Program-made: the position numbers and the translations under genes
From: Carnegiea gigantea
Taxonomy: Eukaryota; Streptophyta; Magnoliopsida; Caryophyllales; Cactaceae
DNA length: 64,000 nucleotides
Assembly (NCBI GenBank): GCA_029747015.1
Contig: JAKOGI010000178.1
Location: 154,001 to 218,000, forward strand
Reading direction: 5' to 3'
Shown here: positions 11,748-22,430 of the stretch, piece by piece
Layout of the letters: the number at the start of each line of letters is the position of its first letter
Position numbering within the stretch: the stretch's first letter is position 1
Notes under the pieces: generated by a model
Told to the model about the DNA's origin: nothing
The model's database searches: none
What the model saw: the letters and a program-made list of their open reading frames with translations, nothing else

Positions 11748-13386
11748 CATGCTCTACTTTAGTCGTAACATAATGCTTACGATCATCTCCCGAGCCTGTT
11801 TCTGCACATGTTTGTAAGTCTATTCCTGAAGAACACGGTTCCGAACAGGGTTCAGCGGTGTTTTCCCTTGTTTGGTGTTCACCTTGCCTGCTGTTCTGAG
11901 GAACACCTTCAGGAGTTGTTTTCTCCATGGTGTTCTTACCTCGTTTATCTTGGAGCAACACTTCTTTTCGAACAAGACCTAATTCAAGTTCATCTTCCTG
12001 TGCATCATTCTCACTCAACACGTTAGATTCATTAAAAAGCACATGCACACTTTCCTCAACACACAAGGTTCTTTTGCTAAAGACTTTGTATGCCTTGCTG
12101 TGAGAAGAATAGCCAAGGAATATTGCCTCATCACTCCTAGGGTCAAACTTTCCTAAGGCATCCTTCCCATTATTATGCACAAAACACCTACAACCAAATG
12201 TCCTTAGGTGCGTAATATTGGGTTTTCTGCCTTTGAAAAGTTCATAAGGAGTTTTATTCAACATGGGTCTGATCATGCATCTATTTATAATGTAACATGA
12301 GGTGTTCAATGCTTCTGCCCAAAAATACCTAGGAAGACCACTAGCAATAAGCATTGTTCTGGTCATGTCTTCCAGGGTGCAATTTTTGCGCTCAACCACC
12401 CCATTTTGTTGGGGTGTTCTTGGAGCTGAGAAGTTATGATCAACACCATGTTCATTACAATAGTTGATAAAACTTGCATTTTCAAACTCAGTTCCATGAT
12501 CAGATCTCAAGCTAATTAAAGAGTGTCCTACTCTCTTTTCAACCTTTTTGAGAAAGGCAATAAAATTCTCAAAGGTTTCATCTTTGGATGCCAAAAACAA
12601 GGTCCAAGTAAATCGAGAGTAATCATCCACTACAACAAGCACATACTTTTTCCCACCTCTACTGGTTACCCTCATGGGACCACACAAATCAATGTGTAAT
12701 AATTCTAGAGGTCGAGTAGTGCTTACACATTTTTTCGATTTAAAAGAAGATCTGACTTGTTTGCCTTTTGCACAAGCTTCACATACCTTGTCATCATTAA
12801 ACTTGATGGAAGGTAGTCCAACAACCAAATCTTTGGAAACAAGTTTGTTTAACAAAGATAGGCTTGCATGACCTAGTCTCTTGTGCCATAGCATTATATC
12901 ATCATTTAATGCATTTAAACAAGTCAGATTATTTTGGGGAAGAGTGGAAATACAGACTTTATAAACATTTTGACATCGCTTCCCCCTCAACACAACATCT
13001 CCTGTGTCGTCATTCACAACCAAGCAACGTGTTCGTGACAACACCACTAGGTTGTTCTTGTCACACAGTTGGGACACACTTAGCAAATTGTGCTTTAAAC
13101 CATCAACCAAGTGCACATTGTCAATTGAGTGGGAGAGAGTTTTACCAATATTACCTATACCGACAATTGTCCCAGACTTGCCGTTTCCAAATGCTACACT
13201 CCCACCATTCAAAGCTGTAAGTGAGAGAAAATTTGATCTTTCTCCAGTCATGTGCCGCGAACACCCACTATCAACATACCACAGCTGCCTGTTTTCAAGG
13301 TTGTTTTCTGATCTGTTTGACAGGGTGTTTCTTACCCTGTTTGCTGGGTTGTTTGTGGGATTGTTCTCTCTCACTTCAGCCTGCAA
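11748..13386 (-). CDS. Copia protease-integrase part of pol
   Basis: The frame is open from about 13386 to the solo LTR insertion. Aspartic protease motif: WYVDSGCSRHM (D39 of the segment). GAG-pre-integrase/zinc-binding HHCC: H168, H173, C202, C205. Integrase catalytic triad D233, D296, E332, with 35 residues between the second Asp and Glu (HIDLCGPM, SDHGTEFEN, QQNGVVERKN). The terminal residues HVM and the stop at 11740-11742 lie in the inserted LTR, not in the original frame. Upstream it is in the same frame as gag, separated by one TGA at 13393-13395. Confidence 0.9.
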
Positions 13387-13392
13387 AACAAA

Positions 13393-15126
13393 TCACGGGT
13401 TAGTTTTGGGAACCCAGATCCACTTGGGTCCCATTCCTTTAGACATGTAAAGCTCATCTTTTCTAATCCAGATTTGTTTCACATACCTTTCATTCTTTTC
13501 ATTGGCATGTTTTCTTAAAGGACAAGAATATCGATAGTGACCAGTTTTACCACAATGAAAGCAAACAATGTTTTCAGGTAATCCCACATACTTTCTATGA
13601 ATTGGGTAAACTGTTCGTTTAGGCTTATACCCAAGTCCCTTTTTGTTTCGACTGTGGTGAGTGTTTAACCAAGCAAGGGCCTGTGAAGATTTGTTCCAGC
13701 GTTTGTTTGTGCTAAGCTCGGTTTCCAGTTTTTCTTTATTAGCATGCAAACCCTTGTTCTCTTTGAGCAGGGACTCAACCATTCCTTCCACCTCAAAGAG
13801 TTTTTCCTCTATTCGAGAGTAATCTCCTTCTTTTATAAAGAGGTTTTCTTTGAGTATATTAACATTTTCATGTAAACCGAGTTTTTCATTTTTAAGAATT
13901 TCATTTTCAAGCTCTAGGTCACGAACTTCTCTTTTTAGATCAGCACATGTGTCTATCAAATTATATAGAAGTTCTTCTAAAGTGGCTTTGTTAAGACCAT
14001 GTACCTTGTTCTTGAGATCTGAGAAGCTGATTGTTGATTCATCATCTGAATCTGAATCACTTTGTGCCATAAGTGCTACGACTCCTTCTTCAGCTTCAGA
14101 TTCTCCTTCATCCTCAGAGGAATCTCCCCAAGCAGCCAGCATAGCTTTCGAGAATCGCTTGCCCAAATTGTTTACAGGGTGTTTTCGACCCTGTTTTCGA
14201 GGGTGTTCGGGCGTCTGATCTTCTCGAAGCAGAGGGCAATTCTTGACTAAGTGATCTGGTTTGCCGCACTTGAAACACCCTGTGAGCTGTTCTTTGGAGG
14301 TGTTTCTGGACTTGCTGAAGTCTTTTCTTTTGTTGTTTTCCTTGACCTTTTTGAAGAATTTCTTGAATTTTCTGGACATTAGGGCCATTTCTTCATCTTC
14401 AAGGTCAGAGTCAGTGTCCTCATGTGCTTTCAAGGCAAGCCCACGATCCTTCTTTTGCTCCTCTCTTTGCTGTGAGTTCTTTCGGAGTTCATAGGTCTGG
14501 AGATTACCAATCAACTCGTCGAGGGTGATCTTGTTCATGTCTTTAGCCTCTTGGATGGCTGTTACTTTGGCCTCCCACGTGCGAGGTAAAATTCTGAGGA
14601 TTTTCCTCACCAACTCTTCAGTGGTGAAAGATCTTCCCAGGGATTTTAACTCGTTCGTGATGTGGGTGAACCGTGTATACATGTCCATCACAGTTTCATG
14701 ATCACTCATATCAAACAACTCATATTGTCGCATAAGTAGCTCAATTCTAGATTGTTTAACTTGACTCGTACCTTCATGAGCAACTTGCAGAGCATTCCAG
14801 ATAGCTTGGGCTGATTCACACTCAGAGATGCGAGTGTATTCATCGGGTCCTAGGCCAAAATATAGAAGCTTTTTGGCCTTGGCATTTTTCTCCATTTTCT
14901 TGTAGTCCTCGGCATCAAACTCTATGGATTCCTTGGGAACCTTCTTACCATCTTCAAGCACCTTGGTGGGAACAAGGGGCCCGTTCTTGATGAGCATCCA
15001 TAATTTATAATCTTCTGCCTAAATATAGTTCTCCATCCTATTCTTCCACCAACTATAATGTTGGCCGTTGAAATAGGGTGGACGAGTAATGGATTGCCCT
15101 TCAAGAATTCCTTGTGGGGTACTCAT
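13393..15126 (-). pseudogene. Copia gag, with a nonsense codon near the start
   Basis: The likely gag start is the ATG at 15124-15126 (MSTPQGILEGQS), 56 bp after the 5' LTR. Codon 36 is TAG (15019-15021), where family members have Gln in a YIQAEDYKLW-like motif, so this looks like CAG to TAG. From 14997 the frame is open for 534 codons. Features: the UBN2-type gag core (AIWNALQVAHEG, RQYELFDM), a first CCHC knuckle CFKCGKPDHLVKNC, a long acidic and coiled-coil middle, and a second knuckle CFHCGKTGHYRYSC near the C-terminus. It ends at TGA 13393-13395 in frame with protease-integrase. Confidence 0.9.
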
Positions 15127-15165
15127 CTTCAGAATCTCTCAAGGTGTTAACCTTTTATAAGAGAA

Positions 15166-15180
15166 CCCGCTCTGATACCA
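15166..15180 (-). other. Primer binding site (initiator tRNA-Met)
   Basis: The - strand reads TGGTATCAGAGCGGG two bases inside the 5' LTR end; TGGTATCAGAGC is complementary to the 3' end of plant initiator tRNA-Met. Confidence 0.95.
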
Positions 15181-15182
15181 CT

Positions 15183-16789
15183 TGTTGAGTTCGTGAGTAT
15201 ACAACCACAAGAGGGGGGTGAATTGTGGTGTCTGATTTTCGCGTTGTAAATAACAAACACCCTAGTAGAGGTTGTTCTCAAATGACAAACACCCTGATAG
15301 CTTGTTTGCACGGGGTGTTCTCAATTATTGCAGATGCGAAAATCACCAAGATAAATGCGGAAAATAAAGCACACACAATTTTTACGTGGAAAACACCTCT
15401 AGCCCAACTGAGGTGTGAAAAACCACGACCTACCTCGTGTAGGATTTAACCACTTTCACTAACGGGCTTCACACGTTACAAATGTAACACACCTTGTTAC
15501 AACTTGCAACCACGTAACCTTCTTCCCAAAGACAGGTTACACCACGTCCAACCTTCGCAAGATTAGACACGTCCAAGTCCAGACGACTAGGACACACTCA
15601 CTCACTTTTCTGATTCAAGATCAGGGTTACAAACACCTTACAGGGGGTGCTTCTTACTAAGCAGATATAAGGTACAATGAAGATCCTATTATGCCAATGG
15701 TTTGAAAACTCAAAATCAAACACAGCTTGTCACGGTTTGCTTTTCAGAATGAAGCTCAAGAATCTTTAAGTGTAGACCATGTTTTCTGATTTTTTCTGAA
15801 TTTTTCAAAAAGCTGTGTTTAAGCAAATTCAACCTGAGTTTTCTATCTGCTCTTTTCTCGTGTGTTGTGTGTCTACTGGGAGAGAAAAAGCTGAGGTTTT
15901 TAAACACAAAAACCAACGGTCATAAGCCACAGAATCAGCTAAGTATAGAAAACGATTTTCAATCAGGAAATGTTCTCCTACGGCTAGTGATAAAATTTTG
16001 CCAAAATATAAGGGATTTGATATCTTAAAAGATAACCCTTATCTTCCCATAACCGTGAGGTGGATTCAAAAAAGCAACCAGAAATTTTCAGCTTTTGAAA
16101 CTTTACCATATCCGAAAATATGGTCAAAGGAAATCTTTAAGTTTTGGCAAATCTCCCAAAATTTATTTTCGAAAATCTCCCATAATATTTTCAAGAAATA
16201 TCCTTTCCAGAGAAATAGCAGTTTTGAAATTCAAGGAAAGTAATCTGGAGATCTTAGCCAACTAAAATAAATTTTCAAAGATAACCGGGTGTGGCTACTG
16301 CAGTTCAGAAACACCCTAGGCACCCTATTCGCAGGGTTGTTCGCAACTGGTGTTCTGAAGCACTTAGCGCAAATACCGATTCAAGAGGTGTTTAAAATGA
16401 TGTTTTCAATATTGGCATATTAACAAGAGTCTAAATAAATAAAACCTATATACCCAAGACTTCTTGTTTTGAATGTCATCTTGTCCAAGATTTATAGTGC
16501 TGCTGTGAACACCAAGGCCACCTTGTTTGCTGGGGTTGTTCTTTCCATTGCTAGAGTTCAGGAACATGCCTTACAATCAACTGTCAAGATGGTGTTCTTG
16601 ACTTAATATAGAATCACCAAGTAAAACCTGTTTTGAAGACTTGTTCTCACATGTAGCAAACCAGTTAGTATAATAAAGAACACAAACACCAGTTAGGCCT
16701 GTTTGGAGACCGTGTTTGGAGCAACATTACTAGGACAAATTTTTACACTTGGATTTGTTATCATCAAAACTAAATATAATAACTCAACA
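15183..16789 (-). repeat. 5' LTR of the Sirevirus-like element
   Basis: Partner of 4126-5734, 1,607 bp, followed by CTTAT at 16790-16794. In the reading direction it holds the element promoter; I did not assign a TATA box. Confidence 0.95.
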
Positions 16790-16794
16790 CTTAT

Positions 16795-18993
16795 CTTGTT
16801 TAATTTTGGTTTTTATGGATGATTTGTTTATTAATCATGCTATATGGATAGAAATAAGGGTTACTTGGGTGTTTAACATGATCGATGAAGCTTGAAAGTA
16901 TGTGGGAGTTGAGATAATTCATGATCATGCAAGTTTATGTTGAGATGTTGAATTTGGATGATTTTATTTATGATTTTGTGATCTTTGATATTGGTAATGA
17001 ATATCCTGATGTTAGTATTGATTTTAGAAAAGTTTAAGTGCAAGTTCAAGTGAGACATAAAGTAGGGTTATGGGAATTATGCATGGTTTAAATGATGTTT
17101 GTCAACAAGCATGTCATGTATGTGTTTTAGATTTAAAAATGAATCTTAGATGATTATGAAGTAAATATTGTGGATTATGACTGTCTAAAGTGATGTTAAG
17201 GGTCACCCTATGCTTTGGTAATTTTAACAAGTGATTTTAGAGGGCAACTATATGAAAAAGGAGGACAATAAAGTAGGTAGCAAGCTGTGAAGGACCCAAA
17301 AACAGGGGTTTATTCCGAGAAAAACTGGTAATGCATGGCTTGTCAAGAAATTATGAATTTTAGTGCGAGCTAGATCAATGAGTTATCTTTCAAATGGCCT
17401 TTGAATCACCTTAATCCGAGTTCTGTGGAAAACGTTATGGCTATTTTACTCCGACTGCACATACCGGACCAAAACTGTACAGGGAGGTGTTTTAGCTCAA
17501 TTTTGGGATTTGTGTGGTGGTGATTGTGTTATGGGCTATAAATGAAAGTGTTGCGGGACGTCTTGATCTTTTCATATTGGAGTTTTATAGCTCAATTGGA
17601 AGTAGGGAGTGAAAGTTATGAATTTTCTAAGGTGGACCTTGAATTGGTAACAATTTTGATTTACACTTAGAAGCTTATTTGGTCTGGAAAACTAAATTGT
17701 ATGGTATGTGCTATGAAATTGAAGAAGTGGGGGGATTGATAACTTAAGATTAGTGTTTATTGGTCCAAACCAGTGTGCTTGAAGTTATTCTTAACCTACC
17801 ACCAGTCCAATTGCGTTCAAACCTTTGTTATCCATCTCAGAAATGTCAAAAACCCGTGATCAATTATACTCATCAAAGTCTTTCTTTCATGATCTCAATT
17901 ATCCTATCTTGACCAGTTTTACGCCAACATTATTTCACTTTGAGTTAAATTACCCCAATTCATTTAATTCTCAAATTATGTTGGCAGAACATATCTTCTA
18001 TTGAATTATTTGAGTTATGGATACCTTTTTTAATGAATTTCTATTACAATCACAAATTATTAAAGTCAATGTTGTTTACTAATTACATATACCTACAATT
18101 ATATTTCTTAAACAGAAATCGGGGCCTAATCTATCGTTTCTCATTATGCATAAGTATTATTAAGTGAGATTGTATTTTAAAGACTTTAGGTACGTTCATT
18201 GTCTGTATTTTTAGAAATCAGCAAGTATTTATCAAAATTATAATATTTTGGTAAGTACATCAATGAATCAGTTTAATCAGTAATTTATCACATAATTAGT
18301 AACCCCATCAGTTATCAGTTATAGGGCATAGCCATTCCGTTACCTGCGCAGCTTTAGACCATGTCCCAATCGACTTGGCAGGTGTACACCTATCTATAGA
18401 TCATTACAGCTACAAGGGGTTCATTGTTAGATAATAACTAGCAATATAGTTTTACATTTATCTTATTCACTATTTTAACTTAAAATGTATTGTAAAGCGG
18501 GTGCCCAACCAATTTATGCAGTGATCAGTTAATAATACAAGAATGCATGTACTGAGTTTCGGCTCACAGTATGAAATATTTTCATGTTTTGTTTTAGGCA
18601 AACGCTCAGTAAATCCCCCTTATGCTAGCAAGTCAACCGAAAAGCATTCTAGCGAGTCGGCCGAAGAGAATAAGTAAGCAAGGGAAACTTGGATGAATCA
18701 ACAGTGATATAGACCATGCATACTTTAGAGCCGTATTTTGTAATCTTCAGTGTATGGAAGTGTAAGCTTTGTGGTGAATTGCTTTACTGTAGTATAGAAA
18801 CCTCATGTTGGTTAATGAATGAATGCATATGGTTGAAATTATGCCTGACTATGTTATCTCTAGTACACTTGCAGCAAGTCTTGTCCTTTTGGAACAGCGG
18901 TAATACCCCGATCATTGGGTTTATCAGTTGTAATAGAGGGAATCAGAATGATGATTACAAACAGTGAAACATGCTTAATTAGGGGGTGTTACA
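16795..18993 (+). repeat. 3' LTR of gypsy element, second part
   Basis: This continues the LTR begun at 3422 after the copia insertion and ends AGGGGGTGTTACA at 18993, giving short terminal inverted ends TGTAA/TTACA. No coding sequence is seen. The far boundary rests only on the terminal motif, because the partner 5' LTR lies outside the window and no target duplication can be tested. Confidence 0.5.
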
Positions 18994-21157
18994 ATAGCCA
19001 TAGATGAACCAACAGTAAGCCAAATCATGCAAAGACCTAAGCATCGAGAATAGTAGGTCGTTCATTTTATACATAAACACTTAACATCAAAGAATTAGTT
19101 AGAATTACCAACTGGAGTTCTTTTAGCCAGAAAATGGGATTTAGCGCATAAAAATGCAAGAACCTTCAATTCAACCAAAGTAAACACTATAAAAACAATG
19201 TTTTTTCGCAAGAAGATTATTTGGAATTCAACAAAAGCTCTTTTAAGGAGCACATGCACATTTCCAAATGTTTACGCTAACATAGCCCTTAACGAGGAGT
19301 TTTCAACTCATAATAAGTAAGAAATCACTTTCTGTGACTTTAAGCAGAATGAAACTGAAATGCTTTTAAAATACTAGTTGGGGTCAAAACCCATAGGATT
19401 CACAACCGTTAACTGAATGAATTAAAATTCATTCTGTTGGCTGCTAGTCATTCGTTCCTTTTCAATACGGGTGAGATGCATACTCATTAGACACTTAGGT
19501 TCTCGGGACACACTAGCATCTATAATACACTTTACCCTCTTTAGGGTAATATTAACTTGCACTGCAAAGGTTAGTCTCTGGAAACCCAGAACGCATCGAG
19601 AATCCCTTGGCCTAGAAGTATAGGCCACATAATTCTTTGGAACCTAACTATAATGCAAGCTCTTTTTATTTATTTTAAACAACAAAATGCATAAACACAA
19701 CTTTCACAAGTATAATCCCTTTTTAGAACTTTAACCACTCATTTTGGCAAAGCACGCTTGTAAACGAATTAACGACCCGATAAGCTTCCAGTTTCACATA
19801 AAAGGGTTATTAAAACTCATTTCAAAAGCCACTAGTTTGCCACATACTCATAATTAGTTTCACTTAAAAGAATTTTAGAAGTTTGGTTTGACAAATTAAT
19901 CACATGCTTCAGGCTTGCTAAATTAATTTCAAGTTACACGAATGACGCTTAAAGGCATTTAGCTTAATCGGAAGTATATGTAACCATGTTCTTATTCAAA
20001 TGACTTCCGCTTTTGTGTGAAAAGAAACTTACAGTTCGTTTCAGAAATTTTAACCTGCAATTTGTTCATTAATGGTTTTACTTGAAAGAATTTAGCAGAG
20101 TGGTTCTGGGCAACAACCCCATGCTTTGGTTTCATTAAACTCTTTTCAAATTCATATAACATGAGAAATTTAAGACAAGCTCATGACCATGATATGACAC
20201 TCAGCAGACTCTTAGGTCATTGTTTCAACTTTTTCATCGACAGTTCATCCAACTGTACTTTTCAGTTGAACTATTCAGTGCACCTATTCATCGCTTTTTA
20301 TTCAAGGTATGGCGAACTAAGACCCTAAGCCATGATGAACGACAAACAAATGACGAACAGAACAGGACTCACATTGAGTATCATAAATTTTACAGCTAAT
20401 TTGACATTTAGTGGCATAAAACATAACACAAATTGGACACCAAAATACGACCTCCGAGACACACATCCATATCATTCACAGTGATATCGATTAAACACAT
20501 ACAAACCCGCAGTCCCTTCTCACAGCACTGCCCATAAATTATCCTCAAAATCCTCTCAATTTCAACCCAATTAGTCTTAATCAACTTCATAAATCCACCA
20601 TCTTCTCATGAACTTCCAATTTATCCAAATACCAACTCAAAACAGAATAGAACATTCATGAACATATAAGGAAATTCTTTAAAAAATAACTATTAATTTT
20701 AGGAATCAAGAACCACCTACCTCGATTTCAAGCTATTGGACTCGATTAAGGATTGGATTATGAGAATCTGGGATGAGTTATCTCTCGTTCTCACTGCTGC
20801 GCGTCACCAGACACGACCGGTGGTGCCTGGTCTCTCGCCACGATGGGTGGCCGATCGGGTGGGCGCTACCAACGCCAACCTGTTCGACTGACACCATGCA
20901 CTGCTCGCTTAGTCCGGCTCTCCCTCTTTCTCTCTCTTTCGGTGGTTATTACACGAGATGGCCAACAGGGTGTTAACGGCAGCTGGTTCGCCGGTGTGCT
21001 GCCGCCAATCCACCACCCTCATACCTCTCTCTGTCTCTGTCTCTGTCTCTCTCTGTCTCTCTCTCTGTCTCTCTGTCTCTCTCTCTCTTCTACTCGGGCT
21101 AGGGTTGGAGGTAGAGGGTGCTTGGGGTCGTGGCCTTGCCTACAAAATACCCCCTCT

Positions 21158-21198
<41 letters not shown>

Positions 21199-21300
21199 AC
21201 TTATCTAGATGGGTTTTGGGGCCCAAATAAACCAAACCCAGTCGGTTTCTACATCAATCAGCCCCATCTAAACTCGCTAATCCACATCGACCTAATTCCC
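18994..21300 (-). repeat. Decayed reverse-oriented gypsy LTR-like sequence
   Basis: No gene is seen. The stretch resembles in layout the - strand LTRs at 42061-45944 and 59598-63613: AT-rich sequence with repeated AACTTTT/GCTTAA motifs, then an ACCTACCTCGATTTCAAGCTA motif (near 20716; CACCCACCTCGAATTC at 45145), then a GC-rich stretch with spurious ORFs. CT-rich microsatellites lie at about 21020-21090 and 21160-21196. Neither terminus nor a target duplication was found. Confidence 0.4.
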
Positions 21301-21860
21301 GACTCATTATTAGATTCAAACAATCACATAAATCAAGAATATTTTAAAAACTAATTCCCATAAATTCAAAAACTTGATCAACACACAAAAATTAGTCTAA
21401 TAAAGCTAATATATTCAAACATAGCTAATAAAAATTATCAAACCAAATAGATAATTCCAAAATAAAAACTTTGGCTATTACATAACCAAACTTGGGTAAA
21501 GTTATACATGCATTTTTATATATCACATAATCCTTAAATTTATATTGGCAAGAAAAACAAGTATGCAATTTATAAAAACAGTTATGCTTAAAAAATATTG
21601 AAACTAAGTTAAGGGTAAAGAGCAATTTTATAAAATATTATTAAAAACAGCTAATTTTATCACACTTTTTTGAGAAATAGCTAACGCAATAAGCTAAATT
21701 AAATAATTAATACAATTAGCTAATAGTTAAGTAGATGACAGCTAATACAAACAGCTATTAGCTATTTGCCAAACAGGACCATTTGTATAAAATCTTGAAA
21801 ACGTCAAATCATGCAACAAATAGGAAGGTAAACTGGAAATGCAGAAGAGATTTGGCAGAG
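21301..21860. other. AT-rich spacer with MITE-like repeats
   Basis: No coding sequence. Repeated AGCTAAT/ATTAGCT motifs between about 21390 and 21770, ending with TTTGCCAAACAGGACC, look like remains of a small inverted-repeat element; exact ends were not resolved. Confidence 0.3.
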
Positions 21861-21893
21861 GAGAAAGGAGGGGGAAGAAGCACAGTTGAAGTC

Positions 21894-21903
21894 TATATAA
21901 AAC
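21894..21903 (+). promoter_or_regulatory. Candidate TATA box of the plastid protein gene
   Basis: TATATAAAAC lies 537 bp before the ATG at 22431. The interval contains a long pyrimidine-rich stretch (about 22195-22312) and a GA repeat (22397-22413) directly before the start, both common in plant 5' leaders. The transcription start is not visible. Confidence 0.45.
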
Positions 21904-22430
21904 GTGGTATAACAGGAGAGTTGGGCTTCCATTTCTTTTTCATTATTTAACCCCCAAAAAAAAGTGATTTCAGGCTGTGTTATTGTTATCCACGTGGACC
22001 TAGAGTCATACTTAAAGTGTATATAATGAATATGAAAGAGCGCTACTTACCCTTCCTTAGCTGCCCTTTCTATTGTCTAATTCCAACCCAAACATGTACT
22101 GTGATTTTTCCTCCTTTTTATTTTATGTGCCCCGACAGCTTCGGCTTTCAACGGAGCCAGTCGGGATTATCGAGCACACGGCTTTCCTCTCGCTTTTGTT
22201 TCCCCCTAGCCCTCTCTTTTCAACACTCATCCACCCCTTTCTTTTCCTTTTATTTCTTCTCGATCAATTTCAATTTCTTCTTCCTCCTCCTCCTCCTTTT
22301 TTTCTCCGTCATTTCTGGATTTGAAGTACAGTTTGGTTTCCGATTCATTGGAACCAGAATTTGCGATAGTTTTCGAATATTTGGCCTGGTTTAGAGCGAG
22401 AGAGAGAGAGAGAAGCAATTGCCGTCACCC

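Larger units (their letters stand above)
4126..16789 (-). mobile_element. Sirevirus-like Ty1/copia LTR retrotransposon, full length
   Basis: A 12.66-kb element on the - strand bounded by two LTRs of 1,609 and 1,607 bp, flanked by CTTAT at 4121-4125 and 16790-16794. In reading order: 5' LTR 15183-16789, primer site for initiator tRNA-Met, gag, protease-integrase, RT-RNase H, a long env-like ORF, polypurine tract, 3' LTR 4126-5734. The INT-before-RT order defines copia; the long extra ORF before the 3' LTR points to the Sirevirus (SIRE/Maximus) lineage. By-eye alignment of the LTRs shows about 15 substitutions and two 1-bp indels, roughly 99% identity, so insertion was recent. A 1.7-kb solo LTR interrupts pol, and stops and frameshifts make this copy non-autonomous. 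Confidence 0.93.

Noticed and set aside
12674..14494. + strand ORFs of 60-148 codons across gag-pol
   Set aside because: They are antisense to clearly recognisable gag, protease and integrase domains.
20773..21354. Overlapping + strand ORFs rich in Ser and Leu
   Set aside because: They are made by (CT)n microsatellites and a GC-rich LTR stretch; composition is low complexity and frames overlap.
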